64,000 bases of DNA from assembly GCF_027595985.1 (NCBI RefSeq), contig NC_073305.1, positions 115,910,114 through 115,974,113 of the forward strand. The letters are read 5' to 3'. The notes below the pieces were generated by a model, which was given only the letters and a program-made list of their open reading frames with translations, made no database searches and was not told the DNA's origin. The position numbers and the translations under genes are program-made. The DNA is from Sorex araneus (Eukaryota; Chordata; Mammalia; Eulipotyphla; Soricidae). How positions within the stretch are numbered: position 1 is the stretch's first letter; each line of letters opens with the position of its first letter. Below, one piece after another: positions 30,809-40,884 of the stretch.

Positions 30809-31003
30809 GCTGGAACTATAGCATTGCGGGTAGGGTGCTTGCCTTGCACGCGGCCGACCCAGGTTCGATTCCTCCATCCCTCTCGAAGAGCCTGGCAAGC
30901 TACCCGTGGCGTATTCGATATGCCAAAAACAGTAACAACAAGTCTCATAATGGAGAGGTTACTGGTGCCCACTCAAGCAAACAACGGGATGACAGTGACA
31001 GTG
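30809..31003 (+). mobile_element. SINE-B, short-body form
   Basis: Starts GCTGGAACTATAGCATTGCGG inside an ATT repeat. The body has only one GAGCCTGGCAAGCTAC unit, whereas copies at 11.5 and 47.4 kb have two. RTE-like tail ends GGGATGACAGTGACAGTG. ATT repeats flank both sides. Confidence 0.9.
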
Positions 31004-31192
31004 ATTATTATTATTATTATTATTATTTGGCTTTTTGGGTCACACCCGGCAATGCACAGGGGTTACTCCTGGCTCTGCACTCAGGAATTAACTCCTGGCG
31101 GTGCTCAGGGGACCATGTGGGATGCTAGGAATCGAAGCCAGGTCGGCTGCGTGAAAGGCAAACACCCTGCCCGCTGTGCTATCGCTGCAGCC
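31004..31192 (-). mobile_element. SINE-A adjoining a SINE-B
   Basis: Near-consensus minus-strand copy directly after the ATT tract (31004-31027). The head ends GCTGCAGCCCCC, with CCAAAACTTTTTTC following. Confidence 0.88.
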
Positions 31193-31239
31193 CCCAAAAC
31201 TTTTTTCTTTTTTTTCAAAACTTTTTTTTTAAGTTTATT

Positions 31240-32005
31240 TTTTAAAAATGTTTTTGCTCCCCTCACCTCTCTTCACACTTCCAAAAGCCCTGGCAGCCGT
31301 ACCCACATCCCACTGCCGCCGCCATTAAATTTAGCTCATCTACCAGCCCTGTTCCAGAGCATCACAAATAAATCTCAAAAGAGATCAACTAGCTGCAAAA
31401 ATTTCTTCAACACCCATCCTGGCCGGGACCTCTGGGGCAATCTCAGGTGGGAGGGCAGCCCGCGATTCTGTTCTATCAAAGCCCTGGCAGCTACACTCAC
31501 ACCCTACAAGCTGCCACCAGGTTTCCAGCCAGATTCTGGAGGATACCTGGAACATCCAGGTATTGTGGATTTCCTGGAGCCACAGCTCCAAACTCTACAA
31601 TACAAACTTCCCAGTAGGGGCACACCTGATTGGATGGGAACAGAACATAGAAGCCAACTAGGCTCCACTGACAAGACATTAACACAGAAGGCTTAAGTTG
31701 CAACATCAGCCTAGTAAACCCTCAGACAAGAAAATATCCCCATGGACATTTTCCACAAATTTTCTTTTATTAAACTATTTTTTAAAATCATTCCATCAGC
31801 CATTTAGGGGTAACAAGCAATATAAAATAAATTATTGTGCGCCTGCTATGGGGACAAGCTTGAGGGGTGGTTGGGCACTTGGGAACACTGGTGGAGAGAA
31901 GGTAACAGTGGTGGTGGGGTTGGTGTTGGAGTACTGAATGCCTGTAACAACTCATCATAAACAAGTGTATAAAGCACGGCGTTTAAATAAAGTGGGGAGG
32001 GTGAA
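31240..32005 (+). mobile_element. LINE 3' region, type 2
   Basis: The last 230 bp are a clear type 2 tail (AAGCAATATAAAATAAATTA, GCCTGCTATGGGGACAAGC, GGTGTTGGAGTACTGAATGCC). The 500 bp before it are probably 3' UTR of the same element, without recognisable ORF2. Confidence 0.55.
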
Positions 32006-32008
32006 AAA

Positions 32009-32255
32009 AGTCACTGTCACTGTCACTGTCATCATTGATTTGCTCGAGTGGGCACCAGTAATGTCTCTCATTGTGAGACTTATTGTTACTGGTTTTTGGC
32101 ATATCCAATATGCCACGGGTAGCTTGCCAGGCTCTGCCGTGTGGGCGAGATACTCTCAGTAGCTTGCCGGACTCTTTGAGAGAGGTGGAGGAATCGAACA
32201 CGGGTCGGCCGCGTGAAAGGCAAACACCCTATTGCTGTGCTATCGCTCCAGCCCA
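32009..32255 (-). mobile_element. SINE-B (RTE-tailed)
   Basis: Tail side begins with GTCACT tandem repeats (32010-32031), then GATTTGCTCGAGTGGGCACC. Long body with two GCTTGCC(A/G)G units, and a tRNA-like head ending TATCGCTCCAGCCC. Confidence 0.9.
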
Positions 32256-32284
32256 GCTGAAAAAGTAATAAAAAAATTAAAAAT

Positions 32285-32475
32285 ATTGCTTTTGCACACC
32301 CAGCAGTACTCAGGCTTTACTCCGGGCTCTGTGCTCAGGGCTTATTCCTGGCTCTGTGCTCAGGGATCATTTCTGGTAGGCTGGGCTTAGAGGGTGCTTA
32401 TGTGGTGCAGGGGACAGAACCCAGATCTGCCACCGACAAGACAGGTGCCCTACCTGCTGCACTTTTGCTCTGCTT
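32285..32475 (-). mobile_element. SINE-A with internal duplication
   Basis: The block TTACTCCGGGCTCTGTGCTCAGGG-like occurs twice in succession (32320-32365), lengthening the body by about 28 bp. Confidence 0.6.
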
Positions 32476-32569
32476 GCCAAAACTCGAAAAATATTTGAAT
32501 AAACCTGCTGTTTCCACCCCTCCACTAAAACTGAAACTCCATTTCTAGGGTTCTCACCCGTGTTCTTGA

Positions 32570-32730
32570 AGAACACCTGCCACGTTTCTTGATCTCACTC
32601 ATTCATACCTTAGTACAATAACATTATTTTTTAAAAAAATTTGGGAGTACACCCTGCACTGCTCAAGGGCTACACCCCAGCTTCGTGCCGGGGGATCACA
32701 GAGCCTTGAGTCAAACTAGGATCTCCTGAG
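32570..32730. repeat. Local duplication, copy 1
   Basis: AGAACACCTGCCACGTTTC, ATTCATACCTTAGTACAATA and a SINE-A fragment beginning ACACCCTGCACTGCTCAAGG. Copy 2 lies about 1.05 kb to the right. Confidence 0.8.
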
Positions 32731-32854
32731 TGCAAAGCATCTCCAGCCCTTTGAACTCTCCCTCCCTCTCTCTCCCCAGCCCTAAGTCAGTAATAATTTA
32801 TTGAGAACTCTCGAGGTGGAGAGAAACTCTTGCAGGTCCTAAAGAAATAGCTCA

Positions 32855-33010
32855 GGAGCTGGAGGATAATACAGCCCTGCAAGCAACTGATCTGGGTTTA
32901 ACCCCTGGCATCCCATATGATCTCCCAAGCACTGCCAGGAGTAATTCCTGAGTGCAGAAGCCACGAATAACTCCTGAGAATAGCCAGGTGTGACCCCCCC
33001 AAAAAAAAAT
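32855..33010 (+). mobile_element. SINE-A, diverged
   Basis: GGAGCTGGAGGATAATACAG head with several bases missing before CTGCAAGCAACTGATC. Tail GTGTGACCCCCCCAAAAAA. Confidence 0.7.
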
Positions 33011-33169
33011 AGCTCAACAAAGAAACCCAATGGGAGACAATAGTCTGTAAAGTCTATTTCTTTTGGATTTGAAAATTAATTTATTTTTCAAAGTTATTGG
33101 AAAATTTATTATTTTAAAAATTATTTATTTATTTATTTATTTTTATTTTATTTATTTTTTTGTTTGTTT

Positions 33170-33328
33170 TTGGGTCACACCCGGCGATGCACAGGGGTTA
33201 CTTCTGGCTCATGCACTCAGGAATTACTCCTGGCGGTGCTCGGGGAACCATATGAAATGCTGGGATTCGAACCCGGGTCGACCGCGTGCAAGGCAAACGC
33301 CCTACCCGCTGTGCTATTGCTCCAGCCC
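33170..33328 (-). mobile_element. SINE-A, young
   Basis: Near-consensus: GGTCACACCCGGCGATGCAC to TGCTATTGCTCCAGCCC. TTATTTAATTATTTATTA-like sequence on both sides. Confidence 0.92.
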
Positions 33329-33622
33329 TTATTTAATTATTTATTAAAAAAAAATTTTTTTTTACCTAGTGAATCACCGTGAGGATAAAGTCTATTTTGT
33401 CTGTCGTCAGGAAATGCTCAATGCTTTTGCTGGTGGGATGGTACAACAAGCTTAGCGACCAAAACTTGGGAATAAAGACTTCCTTTCCTAGCCAGCCCTA
33501 CAGCTCTCCACGGAATATCTGTCACCTTCCTCACCGTCTTTGCTCAGTGTCCGCCTAGGTGGACCCTAGGTAAGTGAACTAGGGGGTGATGGTTTCTCCT
33601 CTCCTCCGATAAAGGTCCTGGG

Positions 33623-33775
33623 AGAACACCTGCCACGTTTCTCCGGCTCATTCATTCATACCTTAGTACAATAACATTAATTAAAAAAAAAACTGGGACC
33701 ACACCCTGCACTGCTCAAGGACTACTCCCAGTTTCGTGCTGGGCGATCACAGTGCCTGGAGTCGAACCCACTCCT
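33623..33775. repeat. Local duplication, copy 2
   Basis: Same block order as copy 1, ending at the edge of the second CpG island. Shares both unique flank and the internal SINE relic, so it is a DNA duplication and not two SINE insertions. Confidence 0.8.
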
Positions 33776-34830
33776 AGGAAAGCCCCACCTCCACGGCAGC
33801 CCCCTTTCCTCCAGTTCTTCGGGACGGGGGATGGGGGACGAGGTGGGCGACACGGCGGGGCGGCCCACCTGGGAACCGGGCCTAGCAGCCCTGCAGTACC
33901 CGGGCCGGCCGCTGTGCGGCGCTGCGTGCCTAGTGTAGAAGGTGCGGGCGGGGCGGGCTGGGCCACAGGTAACCCGCGGGAGCTCGGGGCGTGCAGGCGG
34001 CTGCAGGCGCGGCGCGGGGCAGCGCCGAGGCCCAGGGCCCGCCGGAGCCAGCGGGAGTCGGTCCCTCTCGCAGCCCCTCGCCCTCCCCCCGACACAGCAT
34101 CATCTCCTTACGGCGCGGACGTCCGGTGCGCGAAAGCAAGGTACAGAGCTGCCCCTCCCGGTCCCTGGAGGGGTCCCCTGTCCACCCCTCTAATCCCTGG
34201 ACCGCTTCTCCCCCGGGGCTTCTGAGCCCGTGTACTGGGCTAGGTCGAGGGGGGTGCGGGTGGGGGGTGCTGCACCCTCCGGATCCCCTAGATCTCTCTG
34301 TGTGTGCTGCTTTGGGGCAGAGACCCGCACCAGGCTCCTTGCTCCCTTGCTTGCGGCCTCCTGGGAAATCAGAGCCGGGAGGAAGGAGTGAGGGGTGTCC
34401 TGCGACGCTTCTTCCCATCGCTCTGCCTCAGTTTCCTCCTTAAAAAAGAAAAAAAAAGGAAAAGAAAACTTAGTGGAGGGGGAGTAGAAAACTTCTTTTT
34501 GTTTTTGTCGCCCCCTTTGCGTCAGTGAACTCAAAAGAGTTAACAGAAAGTGGTGGGGGTGGGGGTAGGTGCGGGGGCCTGTGATGTGAAGAAGGAGGGG
34601 GGGGGGGTGTCCCTGTCGGTCCCTATGCGGCCCCGGCGGTCCCAGGCCGGGTAACAAGGTTTAGACTCACCGCCTCCCACCTTCCTGCCCAATCCCCTGA
34701 GGTCTGCAAAGGGGTGCAGCTTGCGGCTGCCCGCGCGCTGACACCCGCTCTAGCTGCGTTAGGCTGGTGAAATGTTCACAGTCTCCCCCGGGACTTTGCA
34801 TTCGGGCGCCAGATCACCCACACTTGAGGT
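33750..34830 (+). promoter_or_regulatory. ANKRD6: CpG island, probable ANKRD6 promoter and first exon
   Basis: This GC- and CpG-rich block begins just after an old SINE-A relic and is densest at 33.8-34.2 kb. In other mammals ANKRD6 (Diversin, an ankyrin-repeat regulator of Wnt and planar polarity) starts head-to-head with RRAGD about 20 kb away; here the gap is about 16 kb. ANKRD6 begins with non-coding exons, so no protein match is expected. Plus-strand donor-like sites are CAG/GTAACC near 33968, AAG/GTACAG at 34140 and GAG/GTGAGA at 34828. I cannot tell which is used. The gene assignment rests on synteny. A non-coding RNA promoter is the alternative. Confidence 0.5.
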
Positions 34831-34835
34831 GAGAG

Positions 34836-34995
34836 TCCAGGCGGAGAGGTGGGCGGATTATTTGCAACTGGAGCTTGCTTACCGTCCAATGGATTGAGAG
34901 CTTGTGCGGGTGCACGCAGAGGTAGAGGTGGAGGGGCGTATTATTTGCAATGAGAGTGGAGCTTGCACATTGTCAAATGGGTTGTGAACGTTTGC
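34836..34995. repeat. Diverged ~83 bp tandem duplication beside the second CpG island
   Basis: Two adjacent units each contain a purine-rich lead, ATTATTTGCAA (34857-34867 and 34940-34950), then GGAGCTTGC, a CCAAT-like core (CCAAT at 34886-34890; TCAAAT in unit two) and GGATTG/GGGTTG. The period is 83 bp. Confidence 0.65.
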
Positions 34996-35194
34996 CCCCG
35001 CCGGGTGGGGTGCAGCCCCAGCGTGCATCTCCTGGCGTGTGTAGTCGGTGTGTAAGTAGGCCCAGGTGCACGTCTGGCACTAAACATTCTTTGCTGTAAA
35101 TTCTCACATATAGACTCCAAGTTTCCCCCTTAAGTCCCCGGAGATGTTTCAAAAGGTCGTGGGATTGTCTGGTCTATTTTAGTTTTATTTTAAT

Positions 35195-35195
35195 T

Positions 35196-35237
<42 letters not shown>
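35195..35237. repeat. (AT)n microsatellite
   Basis: About 38 bp of pure TA dinucleotides. Confidence 0.95.
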
Positions 35238-35239
<2 letters not shown>

Positions 35240-35385
35240 CGGGGGGCTATACCTGGGGCATTTCCCAGCTTGGTGCTCAGGAGTGATCCCTGGTGGTACT
35301 CGGTCCCTTGGTAGTGCTTAGGATTCGAACCAGGGTGGGCTGGAGCAAGACAAGCACCTTAAACCTCCTGCTGCCCACTGTTCAC
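35240..35385 (-). mobile_element. SINE-A, old
   Basis: GGGGCTATACCTGGGGCATTT and TTCGAACCAGGGTGGGC remain. Confidence 0.55.
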
Positions 35386-35387
35386 TG

Positions 35388-35417
35388 TGGTGGTGGTGGT
35401 GGTGGTGGTGGTGGTGG
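35388..35417. repeat. (GGT)n microsatellite
   Basis: Ten tandem GGT/TGG triplets. Confidence 0.9.
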
Positions 35418-35779
35418 GGAATCAATCTAGGCCCTGACACACTGGGATTATTGCTCTGCCAATAAGCTGTCACAGTCCCGGCTGTCTTTTCAGAGATCAG
35501 AAAACAACTCACATATCTTTGTGGGTGGTATCAAAAAGTTAACGTGGTGCTTAAACCTGTTAGCTTTTCAGAGCTTCTTAAAAAGAGTCTGTAAAGAAGA
35601 GACCCCTTCTCTGAGGTTTTGCTTTCCAAGGTCTTGGCTCTCCATGGTCCACACTGCTCTGGATATGGTACCTGCAGTAAGATATTTTGAAAAAAATCCC
35701 TACAGGATTGTGACAGCTTCCACCACTCTGCATTCTATGCATTAATCATGGCATTTCTATAAGTATTTTTCTTTTTGCC

Positions 35780-35950
35780 TTTTGCTTTTTTTGGGTAACA
35801 CCCAGCGACGCACAGGGGTTACTCCTGGCTCATGCACCCAGGAATTACTCCTGGTGGTGCTTGGGAGACCATATGGGGTGCTGGGAATCGAACCCAGGTC
35901 GGCCGCGTGCAAGGCAAACGCCCTACCCGCTGTGCTATTGCTCCAGCCCC
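35780..35950 (-). mobile_element. SINE-A
   Basis: GGGTAACACCCAGCGACGCAC to TGCTATTGCTCCAGCCCC. Box B intact. Confidence 0.92.
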
Positions 35951-35992
35951 AATTAATAGTTTTCTTAATTTCTTACTATGCCTAACTTACAA

Positions 35993-36230
35993 GATCACTG
36001 TCATCCCGTTGCTCATCGATTTGTTCGAGCGGGCACCAGTAACATCTCTCATTGAGACTTATTGTTACTGTTTTTGGCATATCCAATACACAGGGGTAGC
36101 TTGCCAGGTTCTGTGTGTGGGCTCGATACTCTCAGTAGCTTGCCGGGCTCTCCGAGAGGGGCGGAGGAATCGAACTCGGGTTGGCCTCGTGAAAGGCGAA
36201 CGCCCAACTGCTGTGCTATCGCTCCAGCCC
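35993..36230 (-). mobile_element. SINE-B with target duplication
   Basis: Complete long-body SINE-B. Target duplication AACTTACAAG at 35983-35992 and 36231-36240. The RTE-like tail (GATTTGTTCGAGCGGGCACC) is intact. Confidence 0.93.
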
Positions 36231-36284
36231 AACTTACAAGGTAAACTATCAAAATTTTGTATATATAAGAAAAAAAAGCATAGG

Positions 36285-36420
36285 GAGCTGGAGAGAAGAG
36301 AAGGTAAAGAAAGGGGTTTAGGTGCTTGCCTTGGGGACCCAGCTTCTATCACCAATGAGCATATGGACCCCTGAGCAGCGCTTTGAGTAAGCCTGGAAGC
36401 ACTGCCAGGTGTGAGAAACA
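36285..36420 (+). mobile_element. SINE-A, decayed
   Basis: GGTGCTTGCCTTGGGGACCC and CACTGCCAGGTGTGAG blocks. Confidence 0.45.
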
Positions 36421-36424
36421 TGGG

Positions 36425-36755
36425 AGGAGAGAGCTGAGGAGGGGACTGGTACTAGCATGGTGTCTAGCTTCCCCTGTGACCTTGACCTCATCGGATAGCG
36501 GGTACAAGTGAACTCCAGTCAAAGCAGTCAGCTTGTGAGCCAGCTCCACTTAGAGATGAGATGCACTTCCGGCTCAGAACCTTGTAGGTCCTAGAGCAGC
36601 ACACTTGCAGACTGTATGCTGCTTGGAGATGCAGTTTAAATGAGAATGCAATGCAAGTCCAGGGCCCCTGACTGCAGAACTGGACTCTCCCCAGGAGAGC
36701 CGCAGAGGACTTCTCCCTCTCATCACTCCCTCCCCCGCAAAGAAGCCACCAGTCT
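36425..36755. other. Unique sequence
   Basis: No repeat or exon recognised. Confidence 0.4.
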
Positions 36756-36761
36756 GAATAT

Positions 36762-36930
36762 TTTTTTTCTTTTTGGGTCACACCAGCGATGCACAGGGAC
36801 TACTCCTGGCTCATGCACTTAGGAATTACTCCTGGTGGTGCTCCGGGGATCATATGGGATGCTGGGAATTGAACCGGGGTCGGCTGCAGGCAAGACAAAC
36901 GCCCTACCCGCTGTGCTATTGCTCCAGCCC
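36762..36930 (-). mobile_element. SINE-A
   Basis: Flanks ACCAGTCTGAAT and ACTAGTCTGGAT are a diverged target duplication. Confidence 0.9.
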
Positions 36931-37075
36931 CACTAGTCTGGATTTTGGGGGTAAGTTCCCCCTTGCTTTTCACACAGAATATCTAATAATATTAATAAAA
37001 AATTCTGGGAGGGGATGTTCCAAACAAGCCAGTCTATTGCAATCTGGAGAATTCTTACTCACTTAAAAGTAAGCT

Positions 37076-38124
37076 TTTGAAATTCTGGCTATTGTAAACA
37101 GTGCTGTGATGAACATACAAGTGCAGATGTTATTTCGACTATACTTTTTTGCCTCTCCAGGATATATTCCCAGAAGTGGTATTGCTGGGTCAAATGGGAG
37201 CTCAACCTCTAGTTTTTTGAGAAGCGTCCATATTGTTTTCCAAAAGGGCTGAACTAGTCGGCATTCCCACCAGCAGTGTAGAAGGGTCCCTTTCTCTCCA
37301 TATCCTCTCCAACAGAGGTTGCTTTTGTTCTTTTGGATGTGTGCCAGTCTCTGTGGTGTGAGGTGGTATCTCATGGTTGTTTTGATCTGTATCTCCCTGA
37401 TGATTATCGATGAAGGTGCCTTTTGGCCATTCGTATTTCTTCTTTGAGAAAGGTTCTGTTCATTTCATTGCCCCTGAGAACAGATGACTGGTTAAAGAAA
37501 TTTTGGTACATCCTCACAATGGAATACTATGCAGCTGTCAGAAAAGATGAAGTTATGAACTTTGCATATAAGTGGATCAACATGGAAAGTATCATGCTAA
37601 ATGAAATGAGTCAGAAAGAGACAAACATAGAAGAATTGAACTCATCTGAGGAATATAAAACAACAGAATGGGAGACTAACACCCAAGAATAGTAGAAATA
37701 AGTACCAGGAGGTTTGGTCCATGGCTTGGAAGCCAGCCTCACATGCTGGGGAAAAAAGCAGCTCAGATAGAGAAGGGACCACCAACTAAAGTGTGATTGG
37801 AGGACCTGCTCAGGATGGGAGAGGCATGCTGAAAGTAGACTATAGATAGAACATGATGGCCACTCAATACCTCCATTGCAAACCACAAAACCCAAAAGGA
37901 GAGAGATAACAAAAGGGAATGCCCTGCCACGGAGGTGGGGTAGGGTGGGGGGGGGACGGGAGGGGGGGTTGGAGGGATACTGGGGTCATCGGTGGAAGAG
38001 AATGGGCACTGGTGAAGGGATGGGTACTTGATCATTATATGACTGAAACACAAGCACAAAAATCTGTAAATCTGTAACTGTACCCTCACGGTGATTCATT
38101 AATAAAAAAATAATATATTAAAAA
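37076..38124 (+). mobile_element. LINE-1, 5'-inverted (twin-primed), truncated
   Basis: The left part (37076-37475) is ORF2 C-terminal sequence on the minus strand (for example [20 protein letters not shown] and LPFDPAIPLLGIYPG). The right part (37476-38124) continues the same ORF2 on the plus strand (FWYILTMEYYAAVRKDE), then 3' UTR and an A-rich end. Together they are the 3' kilobase of one L1 with its 5' portion flipped. Target duplication AAAAGTAAGCT lies at 37065-37075 and 38125-38135. Confidence 0.92.
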
Positions 38125-38189
38125 AAAAGTAAGCTCTGGAGAGTAAGATGCAAATCAGAAAAAAAAAAACCTCAGAAACTTTAAAAACT

Positions 38190-38310
38190 GAGTCACACTT
38201 AGTGGTGCTTCGGAGGACCCTGCATGCCAGAGGTCAGGCAGGGGTCAAACTCAGGCCTCCTGTTTGCAGTGCATGCCCTTAGCCCCTGGAGCTCTCTTGC
38301 TGACCCCAAA
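38190..38310 (-). mobile_element. SINE-A, old
   Basis: AGTCACACTTAGTGGTGCTTC and GGGTCAAACTCAGGCCTCC. Confidence 0.5.
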
Positions 38311-38519
38311 TACTGAAAGTCTTTACATGCCAGGAGGAGGCTGTTTTGCTGATCCGCCCCTTCCTTGGCATAGCCCTGAGGGCATGTTCTGTCTGTGTAG
38401 GGCAGCCAGTCCCTTCTAGCAAGGCTTAGAAGCTGTAATTTTGAAGCTTTGCTCAAGTCCCTTAGCTTTGGATAAACAGTAATTTGCATGCATGAGTTTT
38501 ACTATTTTTTTGTGCCTTT

Positions 38520-38685
38520 TTTTGTTGTTGTTGGGGGTGGAGTCACATCTGGCTGTGTTCAGGGCTTACACCTGGTAGTCTTGGGAAGACCATATGGAGT
38601 GCTGGGGATGGGACCCAGGTTGGTTGCATGCAAAGCAAGCATTAAGCAAGCATTAACCTTCACTATCTCTTTGGTCCATGTGCAT
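38520..38685 (-). mobile_element. SINE-A, diverged
   Basis: GGAGTCACATCTGGCTGTGTTC and GGGGATGGGACCCAGGTTGG. A 10 bp AAGCAAGCATT duplication lies near the head. Confidence 0.65.
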
Positions 38686-38814
38686 GTATTTTAGAAACTT
38701 AAAAAAAAAATTTGCAAGGCACATTGCCTGGATTGGAAGGGTTGAATGGACTGAGAATGACCTTTAAAAATGGATTTAAACCAGATTCTTCTTTTCCTGT
38801 TATTTTATTATTTA

Positions 38815-38960
38815 TTTTTGGTGTTTTGGGCCACAACTGGTGGTGCTCAGGGATCACTCCTAGTGGTCTCAGGGGACTGTATAGGGTGCCAGGGATCTAA
38901 CCGAGGTTGGCCACATACAAGGCAAACACCTTATTAGCTGTACTACTGCTCTGGCCCTAA
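38815..38960 (-). mobile_element. SINE-A, diverged
   Basis: GGGCCACAACTGGTGGTGCTC to GTACTACTGCTCTGGCCC. Confidence 0.7.
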
Positions 38961-38964
38961 GTTG

Positions 38965-39535
38965 CCTTTTGGCACCCCAGATGCATTGTGTACAGTTTGG
39001 GAATGTGTGGTACAAAATAAAACCCCTTACTGGAGAGAGAACAGTTACCAAGGGGAAGGAGTCTGTCTGAAGTTACATGCAGTTAACTTCTGTATGAAAA
39101 GGAGCAACCCTTGGGATTTCTCGTCTGTATATGATACTAGACAAATACTTAAAGCATCTGTAAAGGATCTGATGAAAAGCGGTTTCAAGAGATGGTAACT
39201 GTTTTATGATTGGTAAAATGATACTAAATAAATGTTCCATAATAAATAGTTATATGTTATTCCTCCTATCTAAGAATAGCTAGTGCTTGCAATCCCCATC
39301 TTAACAAATCAATAATACAGTAATTCGAATGATTTATTCTTTTCAAACAGCAAGCTTTACATTGTGGCACTTGATTTTTCATACCGTCGTTGGAATGTTC
39401 ATTTTCATTTCTTGACATGGGCCCAGGTGAAGGCCTAGGATATTTCCTTCCACTCACTCGCGATGTTCCCTGAATGTAGCTGCTGCTTTTCATTATGCTT
39501 GCTTCAGCCACTTATTGACCGGAAGCCTGTACCAA
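38965..39535. other. Unique sequence
   Basis: About 570 bp without recognisable repeat. AATAAA-like strings are frequent but no gene structure is seen. Confidence 0.4.
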
Positions 39536-39559
39536 CACCCTGGGTGGTCTGCCAGTGGA

Positions 39560-39665
39560 CATGAATATTGCTAAACATGAGACCCCAGGTGTCACTCAGC
39601 ACCAGAGCACAGACTTCCCTCTAAGATCCTGGGTTCAAACCCCAGAACTGTAAAAAAAAAAAAAA
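39560..39665 (+). mobile_element. SINE-C-like relic
   Basis: GGTGTCACTCAGCACCAGAG and GGGTTCAAACCCCAGAACTG followed by A16. Confidence 0.5.
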
Positions 39666-39804
39666 AGAAAGAAACAGGGCGGGGCAGGGGGTGGGGTGGG
39701 GGGAGGGGAGCGGGGGAAGGTGTGGTAGAGAGAAATTTACTCTGTTTTCTTTGGTTCCTAATGTTGAGAATTTTATTTTCCGCTATAAAATTTGAATATC
39801 TGGG

Positions 39805-39925
39805 AGCCTGAAAAGCTAGTTCAACAATGGAGTATGTCTTTGCATGCAGAGAACTCAGGTTTGATCCCCAACATTACTTGGGGTCCCCTGGGCACTGCCA
39901 GGAGTGATCCCTGACAGGGACTGGG
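39805..39925 (+). mobile_element. SINE-A, decayed
   Basis: GGTTTGATCCCCAACATTAC and CACTGCCAGGAGTGATCCC. Confidence 0.55.
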
Positions 39926-39935
39926 TTAGACTGGT

Positions 39936-39993
39936 TTCATATATATATATATATATATACATATATATATACACACATATATATGTATATATA
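39936..39993. repeat. (AT)n/(ATAC)n microsatellite
   Basis: About 58 bp of AT with ACAC interruptions directly after a SINE relic. Confidence 0.92.
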
Positions 39994-40109
39994 ATACTGA
40001 AAAATCTAATTGAGGATAAAAATGAGATAAATAGACAAATACATTCTACATCATGAGACAAGGCTACAGTGAGTTGTGTTTTGCCTTTGCTCTGCTACCT
40101 TTTTTCCTT

Positions 40110-40260
40110 TATTGTTTTTATTTTGGGCCACATTCAGTAGTACTTGGAGGCTATTCCCCTTGGGGTCACTCCTTGGTGGTGTTTGGGGTACCATGTGGTG
40201 CCAGGGAGTGACTGAGTCTCCCTGACGCAAAGTCCTTTGAGCTATCTACCTGGTCCTTAT
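40110..40260 (-). mobile_element. SINE-A, decayed
   Basis: GGGCCACATTCAGTAGTACTTGG and CCATGTGGTGCCAGGGAGTG. Confidence 0.5.
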
Positions 40261-40494
40261 GCAAGCTTAGTTTTCTTTAGAAAATGCTGAGTGAACTGTA
40301 AATCCTAGTATGAAATTCTGAATTCAACCCAGTTTTAATTGATGGCTGGGAATCACTATATGCCATTTACATATTGTATGTAGTTAAATATCCAAGTACC
40401 AAGAGCAGACTATTTGAGTAGATATATGTGAATCCACTAGAATATTTCATATATGCCCCATCGATGCTTAGATGAAATCTTTGGTTAAGATGGG

Positions 40495-40597
40495 CTTCAA
40501 GCGTTGGAGAGAGAATTCAGTGGACTAAGCACATCCTTTTACTACAAAAGGCTTGGGTTGGATACTTGTCTATGACCTTTGAGTGTGCGTGTTGAGG

Positions 40598-40629
<32 letters not shown>
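40495..40629 (+). mobile_element. SINE-like head running into (CA)n
   Basis: CAAGCGTTGGAGAGAGAATTC head, a degraded body, then 32 bp of CA at 40598-40629. Confidence 0.55.
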
Positions 40630-40630
<1 letters not shown>

Positions 40631-40759
40631 GGCGAGGAGAAGCTAAGAACTTCAGAGCCATTTTTATGGGCTTTGATGCCTGAATTTGCCACCTGTTATC
40701 TGCTAGCACTCTATATGCATAGTGTCTTCATCTGTAAAATGGGGATTGAACACTATTCA

Positions 40760-40880
40760 TGGGGCTGGTGGGTGGGCCACACTGAATGTGGCTCAGAGAT
40801 CACTCCTGGCAGAACTCCAGGGACCAAATGGTGTCTGTGATCAAACCCAGCAGAAGAACTGGCTCCCCTCCCCCAAATGT
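40760..40880 (-). mobile_element. SINE-A, decayed
   Basis: GGGCCACACTGAATGTGGCTC, CACTCCTGGCAGAACTCCAGG. Confidence 0.45.
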
Positions 40881-40884
40881 AATA

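Noticed and set aside
33752-34657. Several 100-160 codon frames in the second CpG island
   Set aside because: Low-complexity Pro/Arg/Gly composition, present on both strands, no recognised domain. Composition artefacts.
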